Shown: positions 55,734-64,000 of the stretch, piece by piece
How the letters are laid out: every line of letters begins with the position of its first letter
Position numbering within the stretch: the stretch's first letter is position 1
Source: Sphingomonas desiccabilis
GTDB taxonomy: Bacteria > Pseudomonadota > Alphaproteobacteria > Sphingomonadales > Sphingomonadaceae
Direction of reading: 5' to 3'
Assembly: GCF_004135605.1 (NCBI RefSeq)
Contig: NZ_SDPT01000002.1
Coordinates: 62,001 to 126,000, forward strand
Length of the DNA stretch: 64,000 bases
The notes under the pieces: model-generated
Databases searched by the model: none
What the model was told of the DNA's origin: nothing
The model's input: only the letters and a program-made list of their open reading frames with translations
Position numbers and translations under genes: made by a program

Positions 55734-57020
55734 TCACTTGCGGGCCCATGGGCGGCCGGAGGCGGCCTCTTCCGCCAGCATCTGCGCCTGCTGCTCGCGC
55801 AGGTGCCAGGGCATCTCCTCGAACACGCCGTCGAACAGGCTGTCGAGCGGCTGGTGCAGGCCGTGGCCGAGCACGCCGTTCTTTTCGGCCTCCTTTTGTG
55901 CGGCGCGGACTTCCTCCGCGACTTCGCGGTCCATCGCAGCGTGGCGCTCGTCGTCCCATTCGCCGATCGCGACCAGATGCGCCTTCAGCCGCGCGATCGG
56001 ATCGCCCAGCGGCCAGGCGGTCGCTTCCTCGGCGGAGCGATATTGCGAGGGGTCGTCGGAGGTCGAGTGCCCCTCGGCGCGATAGGTGAAATGCTCGATC
56101 AGCGTCGGCCCCTGGTTGGTGCGGGCGCGCTCGGCTGCCCAGCGGGTGGCGGCATAGACCGCGAGCGCGTCGTTGCCGTCGACGCGCAGCCCCGCGATGC
56201 CATAGCCGATTGCGCGGGCGGCAAAGGTCGTCGCCTCCGCCCCGGCGAACCCGGAGAAGCTGGAGATCGCCCACTGGTTGTTGACGACGTTGAAGATCAC
56301 CGGCGCGCGATATACGGCGGCAAAGGTGCAGGCGGAGTGGAAGTCGCCCTCCGCGGTCGACCCTTCCCCGCACCAGGCGGCGGCGATGCGGGTGTCGCCC
56401 TTGGCCGCCGACGCCATCGCCCAGCCCACCGCCTGCGGGTACTGCGTGGTGAGGTTGCCGGAGATCGAGAAGAATCCGGTGTCCTTGGACGAATACATGA
56501 TCGGCAGCTGCTTGCCGTGGAGGGGATCGCCGCGGTTCGAGTAGATCTGGTTCATCATCTCGACCAGCGGATAGTCGCGGGTGAGGAGGATCCCCTGCTG
56601 GCGATAGCTGGGGAAGCACATGTCGTCGCGGTCGAGCGCCAGCGTCGCGGCGACGGCCACCGCCTCCTCGCCCGTGCACTTCATGTAGAAGCTGGTCTTG
56701 CCCTGGCGCTGGGCGCGGAACATGCGCTCGTCGAACGCGCGGGTGCGGGCCATCGAGCGCAGCATCCGGCGCAGCACTTCGGGTGCGAGGCGCGGGTTCC
56801 AGGCGCCGACCGCCTGGTTGTCCTCGTCCAGCACGCGCACCAGCGTATAGGCGAGCTCGTGGAACTCGGCCGGCTGCGCGCTGGTGTCGGGGCGGCGGGC
56901 CGCATCGGCGGGGGGGATGACGACCTCTGCGAAATCGACCGGATCGCCGGGGCGGAAGCGGGGCTCCGGCACGTGCAGCGCCAGGGGCGGCAGATTGGGT
57001 CGCAGCGACTCTTCGCTCAC
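55734..57020 (-). CDS. Branched-chain 2-oxoacid dehydrogenase E1 alpha
   Basis: 428 residues. An N-terminal extension of about 75 residues (usual in bacterial BkdA1) is followed by the TPP-binding fold, whose motif runs from GDTRIAAAWCGEGSTAEGDF to VVNNQWAIS (about 208-245). The phosphorylation-loop-like EGHSTSDDPSQYR is conserved. It decarboxylates the 2-oxoacids of valine, leucine and isoleucine. GTG 57020 follows GGAGAG. It opens the operon; GTTATA at 57082-57087 may be its -10 read leftward. No E3 (lipoamide dehydrogenase) gene lies next to it. Confidence 0.93.
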   Translation of the reverse strand: MSEESLRPNLPPLALHVPEPRFRPGDPVDFAEVVIPPADAARRPDTSAQPAEFHELAYTLVRVLDEDNQAVGAWNPRLAPEVLRRMLRSMARTRAFDERMFRAQRQGKTSFYMKCTGEEAVAVAATLALDRDDMCFPSYRQQGILLTRDYPLVEMMNQIYSNRGDPLHGKQLPIMYSSKDTGFFSISGNLTTQYPQAVGWAMASAAKGDTRIAAAWCGEGSTAEGDFHSACTFAAVYRAPVIFNVVNNQWAISSFSGFAGAEATTFAARAIGYGIAGLRVDGNDALAVYAATRWAAERARTNQGPTLIEHFTYRAEGHSTSDDPSQYRSAEEATAWPLGDPIARLKAHLVAIGEWDDERHAAMDREVAEEVRAAQKEAEKNGVLGHGLHQPLDSLFDGVFEEMPWHLREQQAQMLAEEAASGRPWARK

Positions 57021-57213
57021 TCGTCTCTCCTAGGCCTGCCGTCCGGGGCCGGAACCCCGCGCAGACTCGTTTCAAGCGAGTGTTATAAAATTTCAAAGGT
57101 TCGGGGAAGCCAGGATCGTCGCTGCGGTGCAGCGGCGCGGTGGGCGGGTGGTTTACGGCGACGGCAGCACGTGCGGCCCTCGCCCCAGGCAGGAGGCACA
57201 GCTATGAAAGGGC

Positions 57214-57795
57214 ATGACCTTGCTCTCCAACTCCATTCCGACGCGCGGCCTCGGCCTGGCGCTGATCCTGCTCGCCACTGCCTGCAACGACGGGGGAACG
57301 GCAGCGCCCGACAATGCGGCGTCGGAGCCGACTCCCGAAGCGGCGGCGACGGTCGCGCCGGTGCCGGTGCCGACTGCCACCCCATCCCCGGCGACCGCCT
57401 CGCCCCAGCCGAGCCCGGTGGCGTTGCCGCAGGAGCGACCGGCACTGGACATCACCCAGGCGGACGTTGAGGCGCAGCTTTCGCCCGCTCTGGAGGCGTG
57501 CCTGAACTCGGGCGATGCCGCCAAGGGCGTGTCGGTGGCTATGGGCGCGTGCGTCCGCGACGAGCTGGCGGTGCAGGACGCGCGGCTGAACGCGGCCTAT
57601 AAATCGGCCATGGACAAGCGCGGGCCGGCCGAGCAGGCGAAGCTGCGGATCGAGGAGCGGGCCTGGATCAAGCGGCGCGACGCCGAGTGCGAGGCGCAGC
57701 GGACCGGCGGGACGATCGACATGGTCGAGGTGCCCATGTGCCTGGTGCATGAGACGGTGCGGCGGCGGATCACGCTGCAGCCGATGGCGGGCTGA
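57214..57795 (+). CDS. LprI-like (DUF1311) lipoprotein
   Basis: 193 residues. A signal with a Cys at 24 (LGLALILLATACND; lipobox imperfect), a long Thr/Pro/Ala-rich stalk (30-75), then a DUF1311/LprI domain: SPALEACLNSGDAAKG, AMGACVRDELAVQDARLNAAYKSAM and AWIKRRDAECEAQ, with cysteines paired as in the family. LprI-type proteins inhibit lysozyme in mycobacteria; in others the role is unknown. ATG 57214 has AAAGGG upstream. The 193 bases between it and E1 alpha hold the divergent promoters. Confidence 0.85.
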   Translation: MTLLSNSIPTRGLGLALILLATACNDGGTAAPDNAASEPTPEAAATVAPVPVPTATPSPATASPQPSPVALPQERPALDITQADVEAQLSPALEACLNSGDAAKGVSVAMGACVRDELAVQDARLNAAYKSAMDKRGPAEQAKLRIEERAWIKRRDAECEAQRTGGTIDMVEVPMCLVHETVRRRITLQPMAG

Positions 57796-57803
57796 TCGCG
57801 GCG

Positions 57804-58043
57804 GTGCGGGCGCTGTCCAACCTGCTGTTCGTGCTCGCCGCCGGGATCGCGGGCCTGGCGGTCCTCGCCGCTGCCGCGCTCCGCAACACGGCGTGCGGCT
57901 ATGCACCCAACTCCAGCGGGTGCCGGGCGGCGTGGCCCTGGGAGATGAACGGCGACGACCGGCTGTGGCTGTTCGACGTTCCCGTGCTGCTGGTGCTGGG
58001 GATGGTGGCGGGCGCGGTGATCCTACGGCGCAAGTCGCGCTGA
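57804..58043 (+). CDS. Small two-helix membrane protein
   Basis: 79 residues: helix 1 (LLFVLAAGIAGLAVLAAAAL), a periplasmic loop with two cysteines (NTACGYAPNSSGCRAAWPW) that may form a disulfide, and helix 2 (VPVLLVLGMVAGAVIL) ending RRKSR. GTG 57804 lies eight bases after the LprI-like stop, so the two are probably one operon. Function unknown. It converges with the GH43 gene, three bases away. Confidence 0.6.
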   Translation: MRALSNLLFVLAAGIAGLAVLAAAALRNTACGYAPNSSGCRAAWPWEMNGDDRLWLFDVPVLLVLGMVAGAVILRRKSR

Positions 58044-58046
58044 CCC

Positions 58047-59078
58047 TCAGCCTTCGGGGAAGGCGGCGCGCAGGGCGTCATACTGCCGGCGGCTGATCGG
58101 CAGCATCGATCCGTGGCGGGTGCCGCCCGGCATTTCGTAGCGGTTCCATTCGGGAACGCCGCTATTGCCCGACACCTGATACCACGGCCCCTGCAGCGTC
58201 GGCGCCATCGAGAGGCCGTAGCTGGTCCCGGCATATTGCTCGTAATAGAGCAGCCAGTCCTTGTCGCCGGGCGAGCGGACCAGCGTCGGCGCCTCGCGGA
58301 AATTGGGGCTGAGCGGCGCGCCGGGCAGCGGATAGGGGCCGAGCAGCTGCGCGGCGCAGCTGATGCGGATCGTCTTGCCGGTGGTCCATTCGTACGACGG
58401 GTAGCGCTCGTCCTTGATCACCGCGCAGTATCCGCCGCGGGGATCGGGCTGGACGATGGTGTCGATGGTCGCCATGTCCCAGCTGAACAGGCGGCGAGGC
58501 TTGGCGCCAAAGGTCTTGAGGTCCGGCGACTGGACGTAGAGCGTGCGCTGGCTCGCCCAATAGCGTTCCGGATCCTCGCGATTGCCGTCCTCGTTTGGGG
58601 TGTGCCAGGTGAGCAGGAACTGGCGAGAGGGCGTGTCGAAATAGAGCTTAGGCGCGCCGATGCGCTGCATGGCGTGCGGGTGGCCCGGGATGTCCTTGAG
58701 ATCGGGACGGTAGGTGCCGAACGGCGCCCAACGAACGAGATCGTCGGAGACCCAGAAGCGGATCAGCGGGTCCTCGTCGCTGTTGTTGCCGACCAGATAG
58801 TAGCGCCCGTCGGGGCCCTGGGCGATCGAGGCGTGGCCGTGGTAGTCGGCGGAGACGGGCTTGCCGCCGTTGAGGCGCGTCCAGTGGAAGCCGTCGAGGC
58901 TGACCGAGTAATAGAGGACGCCGTAGCGTTCCTTGGTCATGTGGGCGAAGAGATAGGCCTTGGCCGGATCGACATAGGGCGTGACAGGGCCGCCGGGTGC
59001 GACCTGCGCGGTCGCCGGCACGGCTGCGGCAAGGGCGGCTAGCGCCATGGCGACGGCGCGCTTCCAGATGGTCCGCAT
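58047..59078 (-). CDS. Secreted GH43-like glycoside hydrolase
   Basis: 343 residues. Signal peptide 1-24 (ending PATAQ). The mature part is a five-bladed propeller with GH43/GH32-clan patterns: YVDPAKAYLFAHMTKERYG, SVSLDGFHWTRLNGGKPV, DGRYYLVGNNSDEDPLIRFW and EAPTLVRSPGDKDWLLYYEQ, in which the E-A-P-T region carries the acid. Substrates of such enzymes are arabinan, xylan or fructan side chains; the target is not evident here. ATG 59078 has GGGAGAGAG upstream, and a tight palindrome at 59091-59106 suggests a repressor. Confidence 0.8.
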   Translation of the reverse strand: MRTIWKRAVAMALAALAAAVPATAQVAPGGPVTPYVDPAKAYLFAHMTKERYGVLYYSVSLDGFHWTRLNGGKPVSADYHGHASIAQGPDGRYYLVGNNSDEDPLIRFWVSDDLVRWAPFGTYRPDLKDIPGHPHAMQRIGAPKLYFDTPSRQFLLTWHTPNEDGNREDPERYWASQRTLYVQSPDLKTFGAKPRRLFSWDMATIDTIVQPDPRGGYCAVIKDERYPSYEWTTGKTIRISCAAQLLGPYPLPGAPLSPNFREAPTLVRSPGDKDWLLYYEQYAGTSYGLSMAPTLQGPWYQVSGNSGVPEWNRYEMPGGTRHGSMLPISRRQYDALRAAFPEG

Positions 59079-59090
59079 GGCTCTCTCCCG

Positions 59091-59106
59091 ATGATCTTTT
59101 GATCAT
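59091..59106. promoter_or_regulatory. Operator-like palindrome before the GH43 gene
   Basis: ATGATC-TTTT-GATCAT is a perfect six-base inverted repeat around TTTT, only a few bases upstream of the GH43 ribosome site, in AT-rich sequence that stands out from the surrounding GC-rich DNA. It fits a sugar-responsive LacI- or GntR-type site, but the regulator is not in the window. Confidence 0.5.
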
Positions 59107-59145
59107 ACAAATAGGAGAGGGGCCAGTTTGTCCAGCGTCGCCCGG

Positions 59146-60018
59146 TCAGGGCAGCAGCGTCACCGACATGATGGCGCTGCGGCTGGCGCCGGGGGCGACG
59201 CGCATCATGCCGGGCTTGTCCCAGATGTCGCCGGAAAAGCCGACCGGGTCGGCGATGCCGTGCCAGGGCTCGACGCAGACGAAGGCCGCGCCGGGCTTGG
59301 TCCAGATGCCGAGCATGGGGGTGTCGGGGAAGCCGATCTCCAGCGCCGGGCCCTCGCCGGCGTCGTAGCGCAGCGACTGGCTTTCGAGCTGCTGCCAGAC
59401 GAGCGCGTCCTCGGTGAAGAGGGCGTCGGAGAGGGGGAGCACGCGGTCCCGGAGCGGGCTCGGGCGTGGGGCGGGCGCGATCAGGCCGTCCTCGATCGAC
59501 GCGAGGGTTGCGGGCTCATGCTCCGGGAAGGTGATGCGATGCGCCTCGCGCGGGCGGCCGTAAGGGAGCGGCCAGGCGAAGGCGTGGTGGAAGCCGATGC
59601 TCGCCGGCAGGTCGCGGGTGTCGCGGTTGGTGACCGTGACAGTAGTGGTGAGGGTCGAGCCTCCGAGCGCGTGGGTGACGTCGAGCGCAAAGGCGCGCGG
59701 GTAGACTTCGCGGCTCTCGGCATCGTCCTCCAGCCGGAAGCGGACGTGCGCCGCGCCCTGCTCTGCCAGCGTAAAGGTGCGTCGGCGGGCGAAGCCGTGC
59801 TGGGGCAGCGCATAGTCGCCGCCGTCGAGCCGGTAGCGGTCGCCCGCCAGCCGGCCCACGATCGGGAACAGGATCGGCGCATGGCCGGTCCAATAGGCGG
59901 GATCGGCATCGGTCATCAGCTCGCGGCCCTGCGCATCGCGCAGCGACACGAGCTCGGCGCCGAGCGGATCGATCGCCGCCCGGAGGATGCCGTTGCCGAT
60001 CTCCACCCGATCAGCCAC
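59146..60018 (-). CDS. Aldose 1-epimerase-family protein (LacX-like)
   Basis: 290 residues, galactose-mutarotase beta-sandwich. Expected histidines are in LPQHGFARRRTF (about 88-99) and IGFHHAFAWPL; the acidic partner may be in GFSGDIWDKPG. The pattern resembles the LacX-like branch more than GalM, and the sugar is unknown. The start is GTG 60018, overlapping the last eight bases of pheT; GTG 60006 is the alternative. It is thus translationally coupled to pheT, an odd partner. Confidence 0.82.
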   Translation of the reverse strand: MADRVEIGNGILRAAIDPLGAELVSLRDAQGRELMTDADPAYWTGHAPILFPIVGRLAGDRYRLDGGDYALPQHGFARRRTFTLAEQGAAHVRFRLEDDAESREVYPRAFALDVTHALGGSTLTTTVTVTNRDTRDLPASIGFHHAFAWPLPYGRPREAHRITFPEHEPATLASIEDGLIAPAPRPSPLRDRVLPLSDALFTEDALVWQQLESQSLRYDAGEGPALEIGFPDTPMLGIWTKPGAAFVCVEPWHGIADPVGFSGDIWDKPGMMRVAPGASRSAIMSVTLLP

Positions 60019-62389
60019 GCAGGGATGCTCCCAGCTTGGCGGCGGCGGCGACGACCTTGTCGGCAACGCCCTTGATCTCCGCGTCGGTGAAGCTCTTCTC
60101 GCCCGGCTGGAGCGTGACCTCGACGGCCAGCGACTTGCTGCCTTCCTCGACCCCGGCGCCGGTGAAGACGTCGAACAGCCGCGCGTCGACGATCGCCGCC
60201 TTGTCCGCACCGCGCACGGCCCGCACCAGCGCGTCGCCGCTGACGGTGGCGGGTACCAGGAAGGCGAAGTCGCGCGTCACCGCCTGCAACGCCGGCGGCG
60301 CATAGGCGGGGCGCATGAAGCCGGTGCCGCGCTTGCCGGGAAGCGCGTCGAGGAACAGCTCGACCGCGACCACGGAGCCCGACAGGTCGAACGCCTTGGC
60401 GAGGCGCGGATGGAGCGTGCCGAAGGCGGCGAGCACCGTCTTCGGCCCAAGCCGCAGCGTCGCCGACTGACCGGGGTGATAGGCATCGCCCGCGCCGTCC
60501 ATGACCTGGAGGTTGGCGACCGGCGCACCGGCGGCCTCCAGCAGCGCGAGGGCTTCGGCCTTGGCATCGAACGCGTCGAAGGGCGCAGCCTTGCCCGCTT
60601 GCCAGCCGCGGCTGCGCTGCTCGCCGGCGAGGACGACGCCCAGCGTCAGGCGCTCGCCGTCGGCCAGATAGCGGCGGCCGATCTCGAACAGGCGCACGCC
60701 GGTGGCGCCGCGCTTGAGGTTGCGGTTCGCGGCCGACAGCAGCCCGGGGAGCAGCGAGGGGCGCATGACCTTCATGTCCTCGCTGATCGGGTTGGCGAGC
60801 GTCCAGGCGCCGCCGCCGAAGCTTGCGGCGGCATCCTCGGCGATGAAACTCCAGGTGATCGCCTCGTTGAGCCCGCGCGCAGCGGCCGAACGGCGCAGGC
60901 GGCGCTCCAGCTTCTGCTCGGGCGTGGCGGTCGGGCGGGCGACGCCGGCGGGGCGGGGCAGCGGCGTCGAGGGGACCTTGTCGATGCCCTCGATGCGGAT
61001 CACTTCCTCGACCAGGTCGGCCGGGCCGTCGACGTCGCGGCGCCAGCTCGGCACTACCACGTTCCATTCGAGGTCGACCACGAAGCCGAGGCGTTCGAGG
61101 ATCTCCTGCTGCCGCTCGGGCGCGACCGCGAGCCCGCCGAGCGTCTCGGAGAGGTTCGGATTGTAGGCGACGAGGCGCGGATCGGCCGGCGGCTCGCCGG
61201 CGCGGGTGACTTCGCTCGGGGTGCCGCCGCACAGGGCGAGCACCAGGCGGGTGGCGATCGCCAGCCCTTCGTCGAGGAAGGCGGGATCGACGCCGCGCTC
61301 GAACCGCTGGCGCGCGTCGGAGGTGAGCGCGAGCTTCTGGCCGGTGCGGGCGATCGTCTCCGGCGTGAAATAGGCGCATTCGATGAGCACGTCGGTGGTC
61401 GTCTCCGACACGCCCGAATGCTCGCCGCCCATGATGCCGCCGATGTCGTGCACGGCCGCATCATCGGCGATCACGGTCTCGCCGCCGTCGAGGGTGTAGG
61501 TCTTGCCGTTGAGCGCCAGCACCTGCTCGCCCGCGGTCGCATGCCGAGCGACCAGCCCGCCCTGGAGCTTGGCGCGATCATAGACGTGCAGCGGGCGGCC
61601 GAGGCCGAGCATCACATAGTTGGTGATGTCGACCAGCGCCGAGATCGGCTTCTGGCCGACCGCGGTCAGGCGGCGCTGGAGCCAGTCGGGCGAGGGGCCG
61701 TTGGTGACGCCCGCGACGGTCTGGGCGAAGAAGGCGGGGCAGCCCTCCGGGTCATGGGTGGCGACGTCCGGGCCGGCGCCTTGCGGCGTGATCTGAGGCA
61801 GATCGCCAAGCACCGCCTCGAGCGGGCGCAGCGTGCCCAAGCCAGCGGCGGCAAGGTCGCGGGCGATGCCGCGTACACCCATGCAGTCCTGCCGGTTGGG
61901 GGTGATCGCCACGTCGATGACGGGATCGTCGAGGCCGGCATAGTCGGCAAAGGTGGTGCCGACCGGCGCGTCGGCCGGCAGCTCGATGATGCCGTCATGG
62001 TCCTCGCCGAGTTCCAACTCACGTGTCGAGCACATCATGCCGTTGGATTCGACGCCGCGGATCGCCGCGACGCGCAGCTCCATGCCGTTGGCGGGGACGA
62101 CCGCGCCGGGCATGCCGAACACGCCGACCAGCCCAGCACGCGCGTTGGGGGCACCGCAGACGACCTGGAGCGGGCCGTCGCCGGCATCGACCGACAGCAC
62201 CTGGAGCTTGTCGGCCTGGGGATGGCGCTCGGCGGTGAGGACGCGGGCGACGCGGAAGCCGGTGAGGCGCGCGGCCGGGTTCTCGACGCCTTCGACCTCC
62301 AGCCCGATGCGGGTTAGGCCGTCGAGGATCGCGTCGAGCGAAGCGTCGGTGTCGAGGTGCTCGCGCAGCCAAGAAACGGTGAACTTCAT
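60011..62389 (-). CDS. pheT: Phenylalanyl-tRNA synthetase beta subunit
   Basis: 792 residues, full length. An N-terminal tRNA-binding OB domain (about 40-150, [22 protein letters not shown]), the B3/B4 editing domain ([23 protein letters not shown], near 250), B5, the catalytic-like core with RPSLLPGLL, and the C-terminal FDX-ACB anticodon domain ending [14 protein letters not shown]. It charges tRNA-Phe together with PheS. ATG 62389 overlaps the pheS stop by four bases, the usual coupling. Confidence 0.97.
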   Translation of the reverse strand: MKFTVSWLREHLDTDASLDAILDGLTRIGLEVEGVENPAARLTGFRVARVLTAERHPQADKLQVLSVDAGDGPLQVVCGAPNARAGLVGVFGMPGAVVPANGMELRVAAIRGVESNGMMCSTRELELGEDHDGIIELPADAPVGTTFADYAGLDDPVIDVAITPNRQDCMGVRGIARDLAAAGLGTLRPLEAVLGDLPQITPQGAGPDVATHDPEGCPAFFAQTVAGVTNGPSPDWLQRRLTAVGQKPISALVDITNYVMLGLGRPLHVYDRAKLQGGLVARHATAGEQVLALNGKTYTLDGGETVIADDAAVHDIGGIMGGEHSGVSETTTDVLIECAYFTPETIARTGQKLALTSDARQRFERGVDPAFLDEGLAIATRLVLALCGGTPSEVTRAGEPPADPRLVAYNPNLSETLGGLAVAPERQQEILERLGFVVDLEWNVVVPSWRRDVDGPADLVEEVIRIEGIDKVPSTPLPRPAGVARPTATPEQKLERRLRRSAAARGLNEAITWSFIAEDAAASFGGGAWTLANPISEDMKVMRPSLLPGLLSAANRNLKRGATGVRLFEIGRRYLADGERLTLGVVLAGEQRSRGWQAGKAAPFDAFDAKAEALALLEAAGAPVANLQVMDGAGDAYHPGQSATLRLGPKTVLAAFGTLHPRLAKAFDLSGSVVAVELFLDALPGKRGTGFMRPAYAPPALQAVTRDFAFLVPATVSGDALVRAVRGADKAAIVDARLFDVFTGAGVEEGSKSLAVEVTLQPGEKSFTDAEIKGVADKVVAAAAKLGASLRG

Positions 62390-63462
62390 GCGCCCACTCC
62401 CCCCGACAGCGTGGGCACGTCAAGCGCCGAGAAGCCATAGTGCTTGAGCCAGCGCAGGTCGCCGTCGAAGAAGGCGCGGAGATCATCCATGCCGTATTTC
62501 AGCATCGCGAGCCGATCGACGCCGGTGCCGAAGGCGAAGCCCTGGTACTCGTCGGGGTCCAGGCCGCAGGCGGCGATCACCTTGGGGTGGACCATGCCGG
62601 AGCCCAGCACTTCCATCCAGCCTTCTGACCCGCCGACCACGCGCTTGCCCTTCTGCATGGTGTAGCCGATGTCGACCTCCGCCGAAGGCTCGGTGAAGGG
62701 GAAGTAGCTGGGGCGCAGGCGCAGCACGATGTCCTCGCGCTCGAAGAACGCCTTGAGGAAGGTCTCCAGCGTCCATTTGAGATGGGCAAGGGTGATGCCC
62801 TTGTCGATCACCAGCCCTTCGATCTGGTGGAACATCGGCGTGTGGGTGGCGTCGCTGTCCGAGCGATAGACGCGGCCGGGCGCGATGATGCGGATCGGCG
62901 GCTTCTGCGACAGCATCGTGCGGATCTGCACGGGGCTGGTGTGGGTGCGCAGCACCATCGGCCGCTCGTGCTCGCCGGCGAGGTAGAACGTATCATGCAT
63001 CGCGCGTGCCGGATGCGTCTCCGGGATGTTGAGCGCGGTGAAATTGTGCCAGTCGTCCTCGATCTCGGGGCCGGTCGCGACGGCGAAGCCGAGGTCGGCG
63101 AAGATCTCGGCGAGCTCGTCCATGACCTGGCTGACCGGGTGGACGCTGCCGGGCGCGGTGCGGTCGACCGGAAGCGTCATGTCGAGCGTCTCGGAAGCGA
63201 GCCGCGCGTCGAGCGCGGCCTGCTCCAGCCCCGCCTTGCGCGTCGCGATCGCCTCGGTCACCGACTCGCGCAGCGCGTGGATGCGCGGGCCTTCGACTTG
63301 GCGCTGCTCGGGGGTCATGCCACCGAGCGTCTTGAGGAGGCCGGTGACGGCGCCCTGCTTGCCGAGCGCGTGGACGCGCACTGCGTCGAGCGCGTCGAGC
63401 CCGGCGGCCGCGTCGATCGCCGCCAAGAGGTCGGCTCGCAATTGTTCGAGATCGGGGGTCAT
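62386..63462 (-). CDS. pheS: Phenylalanyl-tRNA synthetase alpha subunit
   Basis: 358 residues. The N-terminal coiled-coil arm (1-90, binds tRNA), then the class II core with motif 1 [19 protein letters not shown], motif 2 [19 protein letters not shown] and motif 3 [18 protein letters not shown]. The HQIEGL and [13 protein letters not shown] signatures are intact. ATG 63462 is used. The 72 bases to the LysE gene hold no leader peptide that I can see. Confidence 0.97.
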   Translation of the reverse strand: MTPDLEQLRADLLAAIDAAAGLDALDAVRVHALGKQGAVTGLLKTLGGMTPEQRQVEGPRIHALRESVTEAIATRKAGLEQAALDARLASETLDMTLPVDRTAPGSVHPVSQVMDELAEIFADLGFAVATGPEIEDDWHNFTALNIPETHPARAMHDTFYLAGEHERPMVLRTHTSPVQIRTMLSQKPPIRIIAPGRVYRSDSDATHTPMFHQIEGLVIDKGITLAHLKWTLETFLKAFFEREDIVLRLRPSYFPFTEPSAEVDIGYTMQKGKRVVGGSEGWMEVLGSGMVHPKVIAACGLDPDEYQGFAFGTGVDRLAMLKYGMDDLRAFFDGDLRWLKHYGFSALDVPTLSGGVGA

Positions 63463-63534
63463 TGGAATTCCGTTCGCAAGATTGGGAGGTCCGAACCTTA
63501 GTCGGCGGCTGAGGTCAAGCCGTTCCGGGGTCCG

Positions 63535-64000
63535 TCACGCACGCGCGGCGAGCAGAAGGCCGCCGAAGCCGATGAACAGCGACCCCGTCGCGCGGTTGAA
63601 CAGGCGCTGCCGGCGCGGCGGTGCCAGCCAGCGGGCGAGCGAGCGGCCGCCCAGCGCATAGGCGGCGTACCAGCCGCCCTCGATCACCACGAACGTCGCG
63701 ACCAGGATCGCCAGCTGGAGCCAGAAGGGGCGGCTGGGGTCGAGGAACTGCGGGAACAGTGCGGCGGCGAAGACGATCAGCTTCGGGTTGGAGAGGCCGG
63801 TGCCGAGGCCCGCCGCATAGAGCGCGCCGGGACGGCTGCGGGTGAAGCCCTCTGCCCTGGGAGCATCCGAGACCGGGGCCCGCCACGCCTTGATCCCGAG
63901 CCAGATCAGATAGGCGGCACCGGCGAAGCGCAACGCACCGTAGAGCCGGGGCGACGCCTGGAGCAGCGCACCAAGTCCCATTGCCGAGGCGAGCAGGCAC
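63535..64000 (-). CDS. LysE/RhtB-family amino-acid exporter (partial, N-terminus beyond window)
   Basis: The C-terminal 154 residues of a six-helix exporter, with the frame open at the right edge. The region AAYLIWLGIKAWRAP and GLGTGLSNPKLIVFAAALFPQFLDP is the LysE/RhtB family core, and LFNRATGSLFIGFGGLLL closes the last helix. The family exports basic amino acids, homoserine or threonine. About 50 residues are missing. Confidence 0.88.
   Translation of the reverse strand, partial: CLLASAMGLGALLQASPRLYGALRFAGAAYLIWLGIKAWRAPVSDAPRAEGFTRSRPGALYAAGLGTGLSNPKLIVFAAALFPQFLDPSRPFWLQLAILVATFVVIEGGWYAAYALGGRSLARWLAPPRRQRLFNRATGSLFIGFGGLLLAARA

Noticed and set aside
59987-62317. 776-residue plus-strand frame over pheT
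   Set aside because: Antisense of pheT, whose domains are all in the minus frame.

Overview
The window is a stretch of high-GC alphaproteobacterial chromosome. Gene content and protein style (TlpA next to argH, the lysA/LptM-like pair, IorAB-type molybdenum hydroxylase with a cytochrome c, hflKC-degP, a gltD-gltB operon) suggest a sphingomonad, most likely Sphingomonas. That assignment is inferred from gene content, not from a marker-gene comparison. Coding density is high, many neighbouring genes overlap by 1-8 bases, and I saw no IS element, prophage, integrase, CRISPR array or replication origin. It reads as core chromosome with a few accessory patches.

Layout. 1-2 kb: a YdcH fragment and small membrane or secreted proteins. 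2-7.2 kb: leftward block zntB-like, siroheme synthase, lysA, LptM-like lipoprotein and argH, divergent from a TlpA-like thioredoxin. 7.2-8.4 kb: TetR regulator and RidA-family enzyme around two operator palindromes. 8.4-14.5 kb: glutamate synthase, with gltD before gltB. 14.6-16.7 kb: uppP, an NDUFA9-like reductase and tRNA-Leu(CAG). 16.9-18.8 kb: HxlR regulator and a hydrolase-SnoaL fusion. 19-20.7 kb: ABC-2 exporter. 20.8-25.5 kb: YciE-like ferritin-fold protein and the molybdenum hydroxylase operon. 25.7-30.4 kb: small unknown proteins, an SDR, tRNA-Val(TAC) and an acyltransferase-3 protein. 30.4-33 kb: LLM flavoenzyme, nucleotidase and dapD. 33.1-38.2 kb: CoA-binding protein and Mrp, divergent from hflK-hflC-degP. 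38.5-42.1 kb: GH130 and a two-domain GT4 protein. 42.3-47.4 kb: queF, divergent from sseA-metC-mscS-FemAB-like. 47.5-53.2 kb: large membrane protein, argG, MATE pump and a cyclopropane-fatty-acid-synthase-type enzyme. 53.3-57 kb: branched-chain 2-oxoacid dehydrogenase E1 alpha, E1 beta and E2. 57.2-64 kb: LprI-like lipoprotein, small membrane protein, GH43, an aldose-epimerase-like protein, pheT, pheS and a partial LysE exporter.

How it fits together. Much of the window is amino-acid supply: lysA and dapD (lysine/DAP), argG and argH (arginine), gltBD (nitrogen assimilation), sseA-metC (sulfur) and pheST (Phe-tRNA charging). Envelope quality control is also prominent (hflKC, degP, uppP, LptM-like, MscS, FemAB-like). 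The most interesting pieces are a 147-bp inverted REP-like element that is translated as the interdomain linker of the E2 acyltransferase and belongs to a palindrome family found elsewhere in the window; a GT4 plus helical-domain protein paired with a GH130 enzyme, which looks like a make-and-break glycoside system; an in-frame hydrolase-SnoaL fusion with a possible internal start; and a siroheme synthase that carries a decayed remnant of the uroporphyrinogen methyltransferase domain.
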